In this document: in pieces, positions 44,166 through 56,100 of the stretch | How positions within the stretch are numbered: the first letter of the stretch is position 1 | Layout of the letters: the number at the start of each line of letters is the position of its first letter | DNA from: Heligmosomoides polygyrus polygyrus | Taxonomy: Eukaryota > Nematoda > Chromadorea > Rhabditida > Heligmosomidae | Assembly (NCBI GenBank): GCA_947396885.1 | Contig: OX377204.1 | Coordinates: 22,637,706 to 22,701,705, forward strand | Reading direction: 5' to 3' | Length of the DNA stretch: 64,000 nt | Program-made: the position numbers and the translations under genes | The notes under the pieces: model-generated | Database searches by the model: none | Told to the model about the DNA's origin: nothing | Seen by the model: the letters and a program-made list of their open reading frames with translations, nothing else

Positions 44166-44335
44166 TAGACGAGGCCTAGGTCTTACCGTGTTTGTTCGCC
44201 ATAAACAAGTGTAAAGATCTTCTTAGCTAGCCGGTGTGAGCCGGTCTATCCAGCCTGAATATACGTAGTGTCCAAGAAAATGTGATAGGAGAAAGGTGAT
44301 AGCGTTGCCGCCAGTATAGGGGCAGAAGCTTATAT

Positions 44336-45590
44336 TAGGCTGTCGCAAAATTAATCTCCGTTTCGAGGTATTATAAATAAGTTTTTACCCTAAATCATCC
44401 CGTCTCAGGATAAGTCACGCATATCTTTCCGTGGGTTTTTCCTTGCTCTTTCAAAAAACATATGTGGGTGTCGCCGTAGTTTTTCTAGCCGACCTTTTCT
44501 AGCGCTCCGTAAAATCAACCGACGCGACCATCGAGTCATCATGCTTTACGAATTTAAATTGGGACATTCTGAGGCAGAGGCATCCCAAAACGTTAGCAGC
44601 GCTTTTGAGACGGACTGTCCTTACGAACGAACCGTGAGACCGAGGCTTCGAAAAACTCGCTTCTGAAGATTTTGATTTCAAAGAAAAATCGGGTCCAAGG
44701 CCCTGGTCGTCACTTGACGAAGAAGTTTTGTGGAGAGCCGTAGAAACAAATCCATAGGCGAATACACGTGCGTTGTCAGAGGACCTTGGCATACGTCATA
44801 GTACGGTTGCAAGGCTTTTGACGAGGGTCGGCATGACGAAGAAGATGTCGAAGTGAGTGCCTCATGAGCGGACCAATGGACAGCGTCTGGCACGTTTCGA
44901 CTCCTGCTCGAACCTGCTGATTTGCTTAAAAAATAAACCTCTTGCACGCCGTGTTATAACCGTAGATGAAAATGGGTCCTTTACGATAACAGGAAGCGGG
45001 GATTTGTCTGGGTAGATGAGGGTGCTCCTCCGACATCCATTCCTAAACCCGATCTTCACCGTAAAAAAGCTATGCTTACTTTGTGGTGGTGTTGTAAAGG
45101 TGTAATTCACTACAGCATTTTGCAACCTGGTCAGGCAGTCACAGAAGAATCTTATTGCTGTGAGTTAGACCAAGTGGATGCGAAGTTGCAAAAATTGTGG
45201 CAGGCAGTGGTGATTAGAGGAGGGCCGCACAAATCACTCGGCAAAAATTGATCCATTTATCGATTCGATCGGTGTTGAAGTTATCCCTCACCCACCCTAT
45301 TCTCCCGACCTTTCCCTTACTGACTATCCCTTTTAAGAGCTTTTGATTCTCATAAGAAACAATTAACTGTTATTTGGCCGATGCTGAATGTGCCCTCCTT
45401 GATTTCGTTAATTCCTGTGATCGTAGTTTTATTGTAAAGGATTATATTCATTACCTTCCCGGTGGTAAAAATTTTTACACTCGATTGCGCACTCTATGTA
45501 TTGCGCACTTGGCAAAACTTCTTCATAGAGCGACCATATCGACCGACTTTTTAGAACTTAAGAACGAACACTACAGATTGCGATAAAATG
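44336..45590 (+). pseudogene. Second mariner transposase pseudogene
   Basis: Read on +, in several frames, the N-terminal block 'YEFKLGHSEAEASQNVSSAF' and 'YERTVRPRLRKTRF' corresponds to the mariner helix-turn-helix. Then come 'VLWRAVETNP', 'RVGMTKKMSKWVPHE', 'ARRVITVDENGSF' (first Asp), 'AMLTLWWCC', 'YSPDLSLTDY' (third Asp region) and a C-terminal 'YLPGGKNFYTRL'. Many stops and frameshifts occur, and the second Asp box is unrecognisable. The left end resembles a mariner terminus (TTAGGCTGTCGCAAAATTAA); the right terminus was not found. It lies 170 bp from the other mariner, in opposite orientation, but is a different subfamily. Confidence 0.8.
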
Positions 45591-45599
45591 TAGAAAATG

Positions 45600-46135
45600 T
45601 CAAAAATGCAAGCACTGCTTGAAAGCTTTTTCCACTGCTGCTAGTGGAAGCTTTATAAGATGCTTAAGACTCGTTTGAAAGCACAGGATAACGAAGATTC
45701 TGCGAAGTGCTAATATTCGAGATTGCTTCACGTACTTATCTGAAACCTTGCATTCAAACTGGGTCTGTTGTGCATAGACCGAACGCTTCTTACTGTCTTG
45801 TTTTTAATTGACTACATTAGCCTGTGCTGTGCTTCTTTCAACGCTAAGGATTTCTCAATGCAGTAAAATTTCACGCACTGCATTGGCCAGTTCTTGATAA
45901 GAGGAAGTGCTAATGAGTGCCCAAATATAATGCTAATCTTTTTTCTATTGTCAACCGAACAGGTCCAGTTTCACTAGTTTTGGTAGGTCTTCATATGTAT
46001 CTGACGACAACAACATGCTGGGAACAAACACAATAAAATAAATGCAATTTTATTGAATTCCGCACCACCACCCCTAGAGTTCACGAAGAAAGTACTAACG
46101 GCGCTTCTGGAGGGGTCGTAAATACACTCCTACTT
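45600..46135. other. No gene recognised
   Basis: AT-rich sequence between the mariner relic and the dispersed repeat. It shares a short resemblance (AAAGCACAGGATAACGA, GAAACCTTG) with 19640-19745, suggesting an old repeat. Confidence 0.35.
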
Positions 46136-46620
46136 CCACTCGATTGATAGGTTCGATTGTATATGCATTGTTCACTGCGCACTCCAAAGCTCGCTGGACA
46201 GCCTTAGAGCAACTCCTGACTAGGGCGGCTGCAAATTTCTGACAAAACTCTCCAGACGCTCAGTCTACAAGCTGCCCCCCCCCCTCGATTGAATGGTTCG
46301 ATTCTGTTCGCATTGTGCACGGCGCACTCTCAGGGTATTCCTGGCATTATAGAGCACTGGCAACGCATGCCTAAGATACTCCGAAAGCATGCATAACCTC
46401 AGAAATAAGCTGCTCTAATCGCAAAAGCCCGCTCCAGTCAATTTTAGACCACCCACGACGAAAATATGGGAATTTCGGTAAAGTTGTATGCATGTTTGTG
46501 TAGATCTCGAAGAGGCGAATCGAATTGTGCTAACCTTTTTTCAAATAACCTAAAACTGAAGGAGTTATGAGCATGCGACGCTTTGCGACGCTATTTTTGC
46601 GTTTTTTCTCCAACCTTTGA
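46136..46620. repeat. Dispersed repeat, second copy of 3430-3930
   Basis: The same succession of blocks as at 3430-3930 is present: GATTGATAGGTTCGAT, GCATTGTTCACTGCGCACTC, CTGACTAGGGCGGCTG, AGTCTACAAGCTG, a second GGTTCGAT core and GTGTAGATCTCGA. It is diverged by substitutions and small indels, and one site has expanded to a 10-C tract. It shows that the outer portion of the first foldback is a dispersed family rather than unique sequence. Confidence 0.75.
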
Positions 46621-48595
46621 CCGTGCGGCGTGAGCAGTATTGTAGTAGGTCTATAACCAGGTAACTATCGAACAAAATTAATTTTTATACATTTCATTAA
46701 ATACGCACTGGAACCAGGGATCGTTTGTTGTAAATCAAGTCTTAAGCGGATCACCATAATTGAAGCTATGCGATTTTACGGTTTGTGACGGAAAAATCTG
46801 CGGCAAAGCGTTTATTCTACACGAACTAGGGGTGATACTGTATGTCCATGTACCCTTCCAATGACTCACTGCTTCAATAGTTTGCTAACCGGTGTTTGCC
46901 TCAGTGCAGCATTTCTTTCTCATCAATAAACAAACAAACACTTTTCCTAAGCGTACAATCATAACTTAACAAAACCACCAGCTTTTTATATATTTTGAAC
47001 ACATTGGTGATACCTCAAAAACCTCAGAATTCTGGCTAGGTGAAGAGATGATAACGCGTTGAATTACGATGGCGATGTGGTACCCGTATCGTAAAGGACC
47101 AACTCAAGGCGCAGAGCAAAGATGGTGACGAGTTCGTCCCATGCCCACCTTACGTACTGGCAATGAAAGCTACATGAGGTTATGAGTGGCAGTTGTACAG
47201 TTGTGTCTAGCGGAGCTTATTGTTCAAGGACGTTACATGCCTTCACTGAGAGGACGCAACTATGTACCTAGTCTTCCATATAACGTTCCCAACACCTTGT
47301 TTATTATCCTACTCAAGCTACTTAAAACTTGATAAGGACAATCATGTGCACCTAAGACTACGAGATCATAAGGTAGAAACAATAAAAAGGAATAACTAGA
47401 GGAATCCATTGAACTATTCTGGCAGCTAAAAGGAATAGTCCTAGTTTGGGAAACCAATACTTCTATTCAACCACTGCACTTTCAGAATTTGATCGAGTTC
47501 ACTCTTCAGGAAGGGGAACAGTGAAATGTAATGGTGCTATTTGTGTTTTGCTCCCTCAAATTAGGATTTCACCAACAACAGAAACAATGGGAGATGATCT
47601 TGATTCTAGCGTGAACAGACAGAGGATCGACGAAACGGAAAATGGGGAAACAGGTGGGCCTGGACCATACGGCTTGCAACCGAATTGGACTGCCTAACTA
47701 CCGTCATCCTTTGAAGCTACAGTGTTAGGGTACTTCACTCTGTGCGAAAAAATAGGCAACAAAATGGGAGTCAAACTATTTTTTACAAAAACGACACACT
47801 GAACTATGAAGGCCATGAAAATCGTGGTCTCTGTCAAAGCAATACGGCACTCAAAAAGTTTCACGAATCATTGTCCGCTCTTGTTCTTAGAACTTGTGAT
47901 GAAGCCTCCTGCACAGTTTCTCAATTATTTGTCGATGACGTTCAACAACAGGTCAAAAACTTTCTTAAACATAAAGGACATTTGAAAAATCACTAAAAGT
48001 TAACTTTTTCAGTGAGTCAACTGTTAGTCTTTTTGAAAAAAAAACCGCTTTTCGCGTTACTCATGGAAGAAATCTTTTCTTGCAAATCTTCAAAAAGAGC
48101 GCTTTTCCTGTAATATCTTGTGATCATTAATTTTGTATCACATTTTGTACAAGAATTGCTCTTCACTGTTGCTGGTCTTTGAAGAGCCAACTTTTGCAGT
48201 GTTTTTCGTGTTCAACTTGTTTTCTACCACTTTTGGCTCAACAAATGTTCATGTTCATGTTCATGTTCATGAAAGGATTTGCCTTGCAATTTCTTAGCTG
48301 GAAGGAGCCACCCAGTTGGCGATGAGTAACGCGAGTTGGCGGTTATTTCACTTTTCTTTTGGCGCCCAGTACGACTGGGATAGATCGTGTTCTTTCGCTT
48401 TTCCGGAAAGCGGAAAAATTCGTTGTAGCTTTGCACTGAAATTTTTTGGGGAGAGGACATTTCGTCATATTGAATCGTACTTTAGAGGAGGAATAGGGTT
48501 GGAAATGTTGCCATGTCCTAGAACTCGTCTAATATATGAACCGGCTACATAGTTGTCCTTGAGCGGAAAATTCCTTACCTAACCAGTGGTTCTTA
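46621..48595. other. No confident gene; short TTCATG microsatellite
   Basis: A candidate family-type first exon lies at about 47587-47652: an ATG after an acceptor-like TTAG, with a phase-1 GTGGGC donor. No membrane-segment exon follows within reach, so it is not called. Four tandem TTCATG units lie at 48246-48270. Two open frames near 47446-47996 show no domain. Confidence 0.4.
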
Positions 48596-48603
48596 TAAAA
48601 TGG

Positions 48604-49204
48604 GGCGGAATGTGATAACGGAGGGTTAGTGAAATTGAGAAAAATATATATGCCTAGGTAGACATTTACGTAAGCAATACAAAACCACTTACCATTTAAC
48701 CGGAATGGTGTCGGCTCCATGTTGCTTGGGGGGGGGTCGCCCGAGTAACTCACATGTTGGCTTTAATTTGCTTCCAAATTTTGGGCAAGGAAAGGGACTC
48801 CGGGTGCAGGCAATTTAAACACGGGTGCGTAACTCGGCCACACCCCGAAGCCCCTTCCCTTGCCCAAATCTGAATCCCCCTCGCTCTCACCCCCTCGGCG
48901 CGCCTTCCCCTCCTCCCTCCCTCCCACATCATAGTCAAATAAGAAACCTCTAAAAAAACTAAACAAAAAACATAAAAACTCACCGCGGCCGTGCAACGCG
49001 TGCGCCCGCCTTTGGAGTGGTCACGCACGCCCTTTAAATTGCCCGCCGAAGTTTCCGGTAAAGTGACTTAGGTGAGTGTTTTTCTTCATTTTCCTTAGCT
49101 GTTTTCGTGAATTGTTTCCTTTCAACGAATCACCGAGGATGTGCTGAGTCGCATCCTAGATGATTCGCTGAATTTCACTAACCCCTCCGTTATCACATTG
49201 CGCC
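48604..49204. mobile_element. MITE with 33-bp terminal inverted repeats and 8-bp target duplication
   Basis: TAAAATGG at 48596-48603 and 49205-49212 is a perfect 8-bp duplication. The inverted repeats 48604-48636 and 49171-49204 differ by one mismatch and one indel; they start GGCG(G/C)AATGTGATAACGG. The 601-bp element has no recognisable transposase, and overlapping minus-strand ORFs (48750-49028) are not domain-like. An 8-bp duplication fits hAT, Merlin or P; the GG start slightly favours Merlin, but this is not decisive. Confidence 0.9.
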
Positions 49205-49212
49205 TAAAATGG

Positions 49213-50470
49213 ACCTAATATTGTTTTCCAGCAAGTTGCTAGATGGTTATGTCTAAATTTCTAAAACAACAAAACAGTGGTCAGGCATAGAACATTCTCG
49301 AGTGACCGCATCCCCGATCCCTAGATCAAGGCGTTTCTCCCTACATGACATAGAAGAACTCTTCTGTCCAGTAAAGACTCTCCTGTCTATTCGTCTATTC
49401 TGTCCTTCCGGGCAGAGGTTCTTCTCACACTGAAGTGCATCCTAGGTATGGAGAGAAGATCGACTGAAGTACATAGGAATCACTTCACTCCTTCCTGCCA
49501 GACGACTCTTCTTCTATATAAATGTCCATGTCACCGATGTTTCCGCCGTTCTAGGACCGATTTCAGATCTCTCCTCGGGCAGTTTCCGTGACCACCACTT
49601 TGCCGTCTAGCCACGTCAACGTCGACAGACATCTTTGTTCCTCCTTCTCCCTACTGATGTTTAAAAACGTTCGCGTTACTTTTTAACGCTGTATTGCATA
49701 TTCTCTCAACATTTCTTTCGTTTTTTCCGTCAGCTCTATCTGTTTCTAAATCGCCTTCTGCATAGCGTCTTTCTCGAAAGTGTGCTCTCTATCTCATCAT
49801 CTTTGCTACAACTTTGGTGAGGAGAAAATAGTCCTTTGTTTGAGATTTTTAATGCTTGGCGAGCTTCTGCATAATCTTCTTTCAATGCGTCTTGTGATTT
49901 CGTCTTCACGCTTGTGTACTTATTGTCCGATAATCGATTATTTATTGAACAATTACATACATCAAACTATCGGTCATAAACTCAGTATTCTTACTATGAA
50001 TTGATCTGTCATGTGATTTTCCTCTGAGTTGAAATCGAGGCAGAGTTTGAAAGATAGCTTGGCCCGCTCCACTAGGTACTTGTTGGGCCAGACAGTGTGC
50101 ATAAGGTCAGTGATTTGGTCCGCTATGAGTTTAGACAGCAAATTATTATATATAATCGAGAGAGCCCTAGATCAAACGCACTCTGCAAACACCAGATGCC
50201 TGAACAATTTAACCAATCGACCAACCAGCGACCCGAGGAGCCGAGTCCTAAGTGCATCAAAGCCGTTCAAAATGTCCATCGACGTTCAAGGAAGTGCACT
50301 TTCGCCGTTATTATAGTTTGTTCCCGCCATGGACAGTCTACCCGTATGCCTATTACTATATTTTTCCGCATTTGTTCTTCTACACAAAAGTATTCGCCCC
50401 TACAAGTCTTCAAACACAGGGCGATCATCAGCCCTTAGTGGTGGGGGCCTAGGCCTCTGAGTATTCGCCT
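49213..50470. other. No gene recognised
   Basis: Open frames up to 113 codons (50097-50438) have no recognised domain. No repeat ends were recognised before the SINE snapback at 50471. Confidence 0.4.
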
Positions 50471-50650
50471 CCAGACATGTCTGGCACCAAATAACCAACC
50501 CCTTCCGGGGTTGGTTAATTGGTACCAGACATGTCTGGAAGGGATAAAGCGCTGACATTTACATAGGTTGGCGATCTCCAGCCTTGTCTGCGGCAGGAAC
50601 TCATTCAAATTGTCACCACGATATCCCCTAGAAATCTGCGCCTAACCGCG
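50471..50650 (+). mobile_element. tRNA-derived SINE, copy 10, 3' part with a terminal snapback
   Basis: The SINE region from GGTACCAGACATGTCTGGAA through TAAAGCGCTGACATTTACAT to CACCACGATATCCCCTAGA is present. Immediately upstream, its own beginning is inverted: CCAGACATGTCTGGCACCAA..AACCCC (50471-50502) pairs with GGGGTTGGTTAATTGGTACC..TCTGGA (50506-50539) to give a ~30-bp hairpin. The tRNA head is missing and replaced by the inverted segment. Confidence 0.8.
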
Positions 50651-51059
50651 TTAGCCCAACTTTCATGCTCTGGTTAGCTTAGTTTAGTGACGTTGCACAC
50701 GGGTAGCTGTTTCCCTCGTTTTTCAAACTCGATTTCTCAGGCAATCGGCTAAGGAGTTATTAAGGCTCCAATTTTTTTGCGTTTCTTCGCCTTTCGCTCT
50801 TTCAAACTCAAATGAAAGTTAGCTCAGGTTTTTGTACTTCTTTTTAAATCTCATTCCTTAACGAGTTTCTCGTCGCTGCAAGAACTTGTTGCAGATGCAA
50901 TTGTATCCCTGAGAGAATTATTCGTGGACAACTAACTCCGTAGGTACGGACGAGTACAAAGAATTGAGCGGCTACAACGGCATTTCCAGGCTTTGCACGT
51001 CTCGGGCTACACTTGTGTTTCAGTGAAACCTACATTCAAATTATTACCTTGAGAGAATT

Positions 51060-52520
51060 ACAGTACCATTGTTTAAGCCACTGTTCATCAACACCTTGGC
51101 GCAGGTCTTCACGCACAACTTGTCGGAAGGCAAGATTCCATCTCAGTGGAAGACCTTCTTGCTGCTTAAGAAGGGAGATGTGCACGACATTGACAACAAT
51201 CGCCCGATCTGCCTGCTGTCCGTAGTCTACAAGGTGTTCACTCGAGTGATCCTGAAGAGAATTAGCAGAACACTATACCAAGGACATTTAAAGAAGCAGG
51301 ATTTCGGGGAGGATTAGCACTGCCGACCACATACACACCGATCGAAGCTCATCGAAGCATCGCCAATGCACAAGCTGCCGCTGTGCCTTATGTTCATCAA
51401 CCTGAAGGAGGCATTCGACTCCGTCGAAGCTGAAGCGGTCGTCGAAGTTCTGCTCACTCAGGGCATTAATACATCAGAGTCCTTCGAGAGCTGTACAGTG
51501 GATTCACGACCAAAATCTCTCCATTCTACAACGACGTCGTCATTGACGTAAGGAGAGGGGTTCGGCAAGGGGATACCATATCCCCGAAGCTCTTCAGCGC
51601 CACCCTCGAAAACGTCATGCGGGAACTAGAATGGGAAGACATGGGAGTGAAGGTCGACGGCCGGCAACTGCACCATCTTCGCTTCGCTGACGACATCGTG
51701 CTCATAACACCGAGCATCAGCCAGGCGGAGCGAATGCTGGCCGACTTCGATCGTGTATGTGGGAACTTTGGACTGCAGCTGAATCTTACGAAGACGATGT
51801 TCGTGAGGAACGGATGGGTTTCTGATGCCCCGTTCTCGCTCAACGGAACGAACATCTCCGAATGCTCCAGCTATGTCTATCTGGGTCGCGAAGTCAACAT
51901 GGCCAACGACCTAGCACCAGAGTTGAGCAGGAGGAAAAGAGCGGCTTGGGGAGCTTTCAAGAGCGTCGAAGAAGTCGCGAAGAAGACGAAGAACGTTCGA
52001 CTCCGTGCCCGCCTATTCGACTCCACTGTTCTTCCTGCCCTAACATACGCCTCAGAGATCTGGGCTATACGAAAGCAGGATGAACACGCGATCAGCGTCG
52101 CGCAGCGTGGAATCGAGAGGACGATGCTTGGAGTGACACGCACTCACGCAAGTGAGAAAAGACCCGCCGGAGTTCCGAACTTCGTCGACGTTCAAAGATC
52201 AGAGACGCTGTCGCATGGGCCACGTAATGGGAAATGTCAAAAATTAGGTGGGCCACCACGTAATGCGCATCGAAGCCATCCGCTGGACGAGAGCAGTTAT
52301 CGCCTGGACTCCTCTGGCTGTTAAGAGAACTCCAAGATGGTTTGTTCGGAGATCTTTCTGAAAGTCCTGAACGATCAATATAACCCTCTTCGTGTTCACC
52401 GAGCAACGAGGATCCGTTGGAGCACTCTGGCACGCGACAGGGACGAATGGAGACGCTGCTGGCACCCGCTCGAGCAATTCGATGATCAACAGAACAACAG
52501 GTGATACAGGTGATACCTCA
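51060..52520 (+). mobile_element. LINE family B (RTE-like), copy 2, 5'-truncated
   Basis: Plus-strand copy lacking the endonuclease. It begins within the RT fingers and ends with the short repeated tail GGTGATACAGGTGATACC (near 52500), an RTE-style terminus. It is closest to the insert at 31693-33978 but more divergent. A target duplication was not found. Confidence 0.85.
51069..52324 (+). pseudogene. Reverse transcriptase of LINE family B, copy 2
   Basis: Frames 51069-51317, 51366-51551 and 51617-52324 carry in order 'NRPICLLSVVYKVFTRVI', 'MFINLKEAFDSVEAEAV' (motif A, with Asn in place of the usual catalytic Asp), 'GVRQGDTISPKLFSATLE' (motif B, in another frame), 'RFADDIVLITPS' (motif C, catalytic Asp pair) and 'YVYLGREVNMANDLAPELS'. 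Frameshifts lie near 51320, 51480 and 51610. The last segment stays open for 235 codons, so the decay is moderate. The lost motif A Asp would abolish activity. Confidence 0.88.
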
Positions 52521-53900
52521 AGTTGACTTCAGCAACGGGTTCGACGCATGGCGCATGCTTAAACAATAGAAGCCTCTAGTAAGCTTCCATATGTGGAAGG
52601 CTGCGAGAAATCCTCCTAATCTATAAATTTGCTTTTTGAGGGAATGTATTCCGTAATCACTTCGGTGATGGGTAAAATGTACGGATTGCCACCAAGAAGT
52701 TTGATGTGGTCACCTCTAGATCGTGTAGGTACTGAAGATTTCTACGCTTAAGGTTTCCCTTCCGCATTGTGCTTCGCCCCCTCCCCAACCCCCCCCCCCC
52801 CCCCCCAAAGATGAACCGACCCAAGCAGTTTACGCCTCCATAAGCGTGGTATTCTAAAATTACACTTCCAAAATCGAGGATCCAGAAATGTATGCGGCGG
52901 TAGACATGATTATTAGGCCTAAAATTCGATCGATGCTTCTTCCTTTCTGGCTAATTGAGGGCATATATCTTGTGGCTGTCATTGTCTCGCGCAATGGAGT
53001 AGGTCCATCACGCCGAGCGGAATATAGGTCACTGAATGAATTTTTAAACCTTCACCATGCGTCTTGCAACTCATCGGGAAGAGAGCTCGGTGCTAATCAC
53101 GTTTATTATTATTAGGCTTCTGTCGCTGTTCAATTTATTATTACGTTTGTTGTTCTCAATTACTCTCCATATTCCTGTTAATAAGCTTAAGTGAGATTCT
53201 TTAGCCAATTGTCCTACGTTAGTTTGTATTTGTCCTACAAAGCACTTGTAAACCCAGCAGTTCTTCACTGCGCCCGACATCGACATCGTATGATTATAAT
53301 GTACGGATGACGGATTCAACCCTCAAAGGCTCCCTGTTCTGCTTCAACGGGGCATTTCTCAATGGTCTCCATTTTACAGTTTCAATACAAATTTGCTTTT
53401 ATTTTTCGGATATATTTTTTCATCAGCGGCAAGGGCATCAAAACAGCAACGAGGGTCAGTGTTGAATGAAGTATGCTGGGTGGTGCTTCAATACCTCTTT
53501 TTGACCAATGGTCGGATGTTCTTAAAGTTTTATGCTCAGGTTGGTTCTGTTGTCCCGTTGTTCTGGTTTGGGTTATGTTTATGCTCGGTTGCTTCATATT
53601 AGGTCGGCTTAGGTTTTAGTCAGTTATCGTAATGCCTGCTCTTAGTGTGTTTCTACTCTGTTATTCAAATTTGTGTCTGAGTTAGTTGCATTCCCGTGTG
53701 AGCACGTCCTTCGGGACGTAATAAATAAATCAATAAATATTGAGTATATGGTTCTCATCTTTCAATGTACTCAAATCGAATGGAGACGCGGCGAAAAGGT
53801 TTCCTTTCGCGCTTTCTGGCCCCAAAACCAATGCATGTGGCCGGGTGGTTACCTGCGTTTGAACCTTTGTGAATATGCTTTAGGCGTCTTTCATGGAGAT
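52521..53900. other. No gene recognised; 18-base C tract
   Basis: Contains the longest homopolymer of the window (52789-52806). Short ORFs only. No transposon ends were recognised. Confidence 0.4.
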
Positions 53901-53914
53901 GACGTGCCGGAGGT

Positions 53915-54425
53915 AGGGGCACTAGTTAGAAGTTCCGACCCTACCGACACGACATCGAAAAAAAATTTCGCTGAAACTTCGCTTAAGGGGGGGGGGGTTA
54001 TTTGGGTTGCTGACCACGAGTATGACATACGTTTTTAAAACTGCGGCCGATATTGGCAGGTTATTTCATAGCTACGGGTAGCTAAGGCTGCCGAGGTCAT
54101 AATCACCAATTTTGCCCAAACTTTGACCAAGAAGGATATTTAGGGTGCTGATAATGAATCTGATATCCGTTTTCGTTTTACGCTGGAGCTTGGGCGAAAT
54201 CGGTGACCATTACCTTACGATTAGTCACACGTACCTATCGCAACCTACATACCGTACTCCAGCGTAAAAGGCGTACTCCAGCAAAAACGGATGTCAGATT
54301 CAGAATCAGAAATCGGCACCCCAAATAACCTTCCTAGACGAAATTTCAGCGAAAAAATTTTTTCGACCGAAGTCGTGTCGGTGGAGTCGGAACTTCTAGC
54401 TAGTGTCGGAGGTACATAGCTATGC
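53915..54425. repeat. Small foldback repeat related to the 5' giant palindrome core
   Basis: The left arm (GCACTAGTTAGAAGTTCCGA, then CCGACACGAC and a GTTATTTGGG block) is inverted on the right (AAATAACC, GTCGTGTCGG, TCGGAACTTCTAGCTAGTG). Its internal motif order, GGGGTTATTTGG then ATCTGATATCCGTTTT, also appears at 1363-1405 in the core of the giant palindrome (GTTATTTGG then AATCCGATGTCCGTTTTT). The arms contain an 11-G tract. The two loci therefore look like members of one foldback family. Confidence 0.75.
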
Positions 54426-55384
54426 TCTCAGCCTGATAATCTCTCCTGGTACGAAGTATACGGCTCGCGTCCGATGTTGATCCGTATGTCAGGAAAAGCT
54501 TGTGCTTTCTGAAAATGCGCTGCTTCGCAATAATATGATGATTCGGCTAGAATCCTTCCTCTGAACTCTAGAAGTAGCGACGCTTATCTCTAAGGACGAA
54601 GACTTTCGATCTAAGGTGAACAGATCCAGAGTGACAGCTCGCATTTTCTTTAGTATTGCTCATGAAGCTGTCACACTTTCGCTTCGATAATCGGAGAGTG
54701 ACGCACTGCAGGGGATAATCTTAAACAACGGCTCTTTGACGCGAGAAATGTAGGCGGCTGAGGGTGTTCTTGCACTACCCTGATTACTACTCCGGGTCCA
54801 CCGACTACAGTACCGTAAAATCCCATCAAATTAGGTGTATTAGGACAGCGAAGTGCAAATGCAATACAGCGCTCCGGACGGTACGAACAATCACTAGCTA
54901 TGCGGGTCACGGTGTCACACCGCTCGGCGGCGTAAGTATAGACATCGTTTAAGGTACTCGATTGAGGATTCACTGGGGTCCAGCTTCGCTTTCAATCAAA
55001 CAGAAGTTTTTATGAACTCGACAGGATGATCTAATCATAAGTTTTTACTTATACGGTGTTGTTCTTGATAGATAAGTCCACACATAAAACGACCATAAGT
55101 TAGAGGATCCATTTGAGCAAGAACGGAAATGTGGGTAAAGAGACTTGCTAAAAGCCAAGGAGCTTTGACAGGCTGCAGTAGATGAAGGGCAGCGGTGGTG
55201 CTCCAGCTAGTACACCTTGTGCTCACTCACTTGGAGAGCATTTTACCAAGACTCTAGCCGAACGAGGGGGATGAACGAATGAAGGCAGATGCGGCTAGAT
55301 GCGTCTTTGCCTTAACAGTGTGAAGCTGTGGTTATCTCCACTCGAGTCCAGATTAGAGTTACGGTCGGATCTTTAGTGAATCTT
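54426..55384. other. No gene recognised
   Basis: Open frames up to 100 codons without a recognised domain. No terminal repeats were seen. Confidence 0.4.
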
Positions 55385-56100
55385 CTACTTCTTCAGCGTT
55401 TGTCCTGCTTAGCGGCGGGGTCCACTCTTCTGGTGTGGTGACGCCACTTCGCACGATCAAACGCTTGATCGGGGTGGATACCAGCTTCCTTTAAGTCCAT
55501 GTGCAACGTATCAAGCCAGCGTTGCCTAGGCCGTCCTTTAGGCTGTTTTCCGGGCACATCTATGTTGAGGCCAATCTTCCGAGCGGTGTCGTCGTCCGCA
55601 CGAAAAACATGGCCATGCCATCCTAGGCGAGCTTCACGTAGCTTATCGGCAACTGGAGCGACGCCAAACCTTTGACGTATGGAGACATTGCGAACATGAT
55701 CCAAACGCGTGACACCAGCCGTCCAAAGCAGCATTTTCGTCTCAAGTACGCTGAGGCGACTCTCAACCTTCTTTGCTGCAGGCCAGCACTCAGCACCTTA
55801 CATCGCTTCTGTTCGGACGACGGTTCTGTAGATCTTTGATTTCAGGCGCTCTGGTATCTTTCTGTCGCCTGTCATTGAGCGCCATTTTGACCACGCTGCG
55901 CTCACACGTGAGTTCACCTCGAACGTCGGACTACCATCAGACGCAATTGCAGATTCAAGGTACTTGGAATGTGTCGCTCGTACAAGCACAGTCCATTGGT
56001 CTCAATGGACCCAGTCTCGTTTATGTCTGTCGTCAAGTACTCAGATTTTTTGGCGTTTAGTTTGAGGTCGAACTCCGCCAAGCGGTCACACCAAGGTTGC
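55385..56100 (-). pseudogene. RTE family A fragment: RT C-terminal region and 3' end
   Basis: Minus-strand fragment starting after the YADD motif ('CDRLAEFDLKLNAKK') and running through 'VNSRVSAAWSKWRS' and 'LLWTAGVTRLDHVRNVSIRQ' to 'REARLGWHGHVFRADDDTAR', 'GRPRQRWLDTLHMDLKEAGI' and the stop at about 55393. The 3' end has a GAAGAAGTAGAAG tail, like the (GAA)n of the full-length element at 36072. It is 5'-truncated and frameshifted around 55740-55800. Confidence 0.87.

Noticed and set aside
44499..45125. Minus-strand ORFs at 44499-44792, 44678-44947 and 44862-45125
   Set aside because: They are antisense shadows of the plus-strand mariner pseudogene.
47587..47652. Possible first exon with a phase-1 donor (GTGGGC)
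   Set aside because: No matching membrane-span exon was found downstream; the donor is weak.
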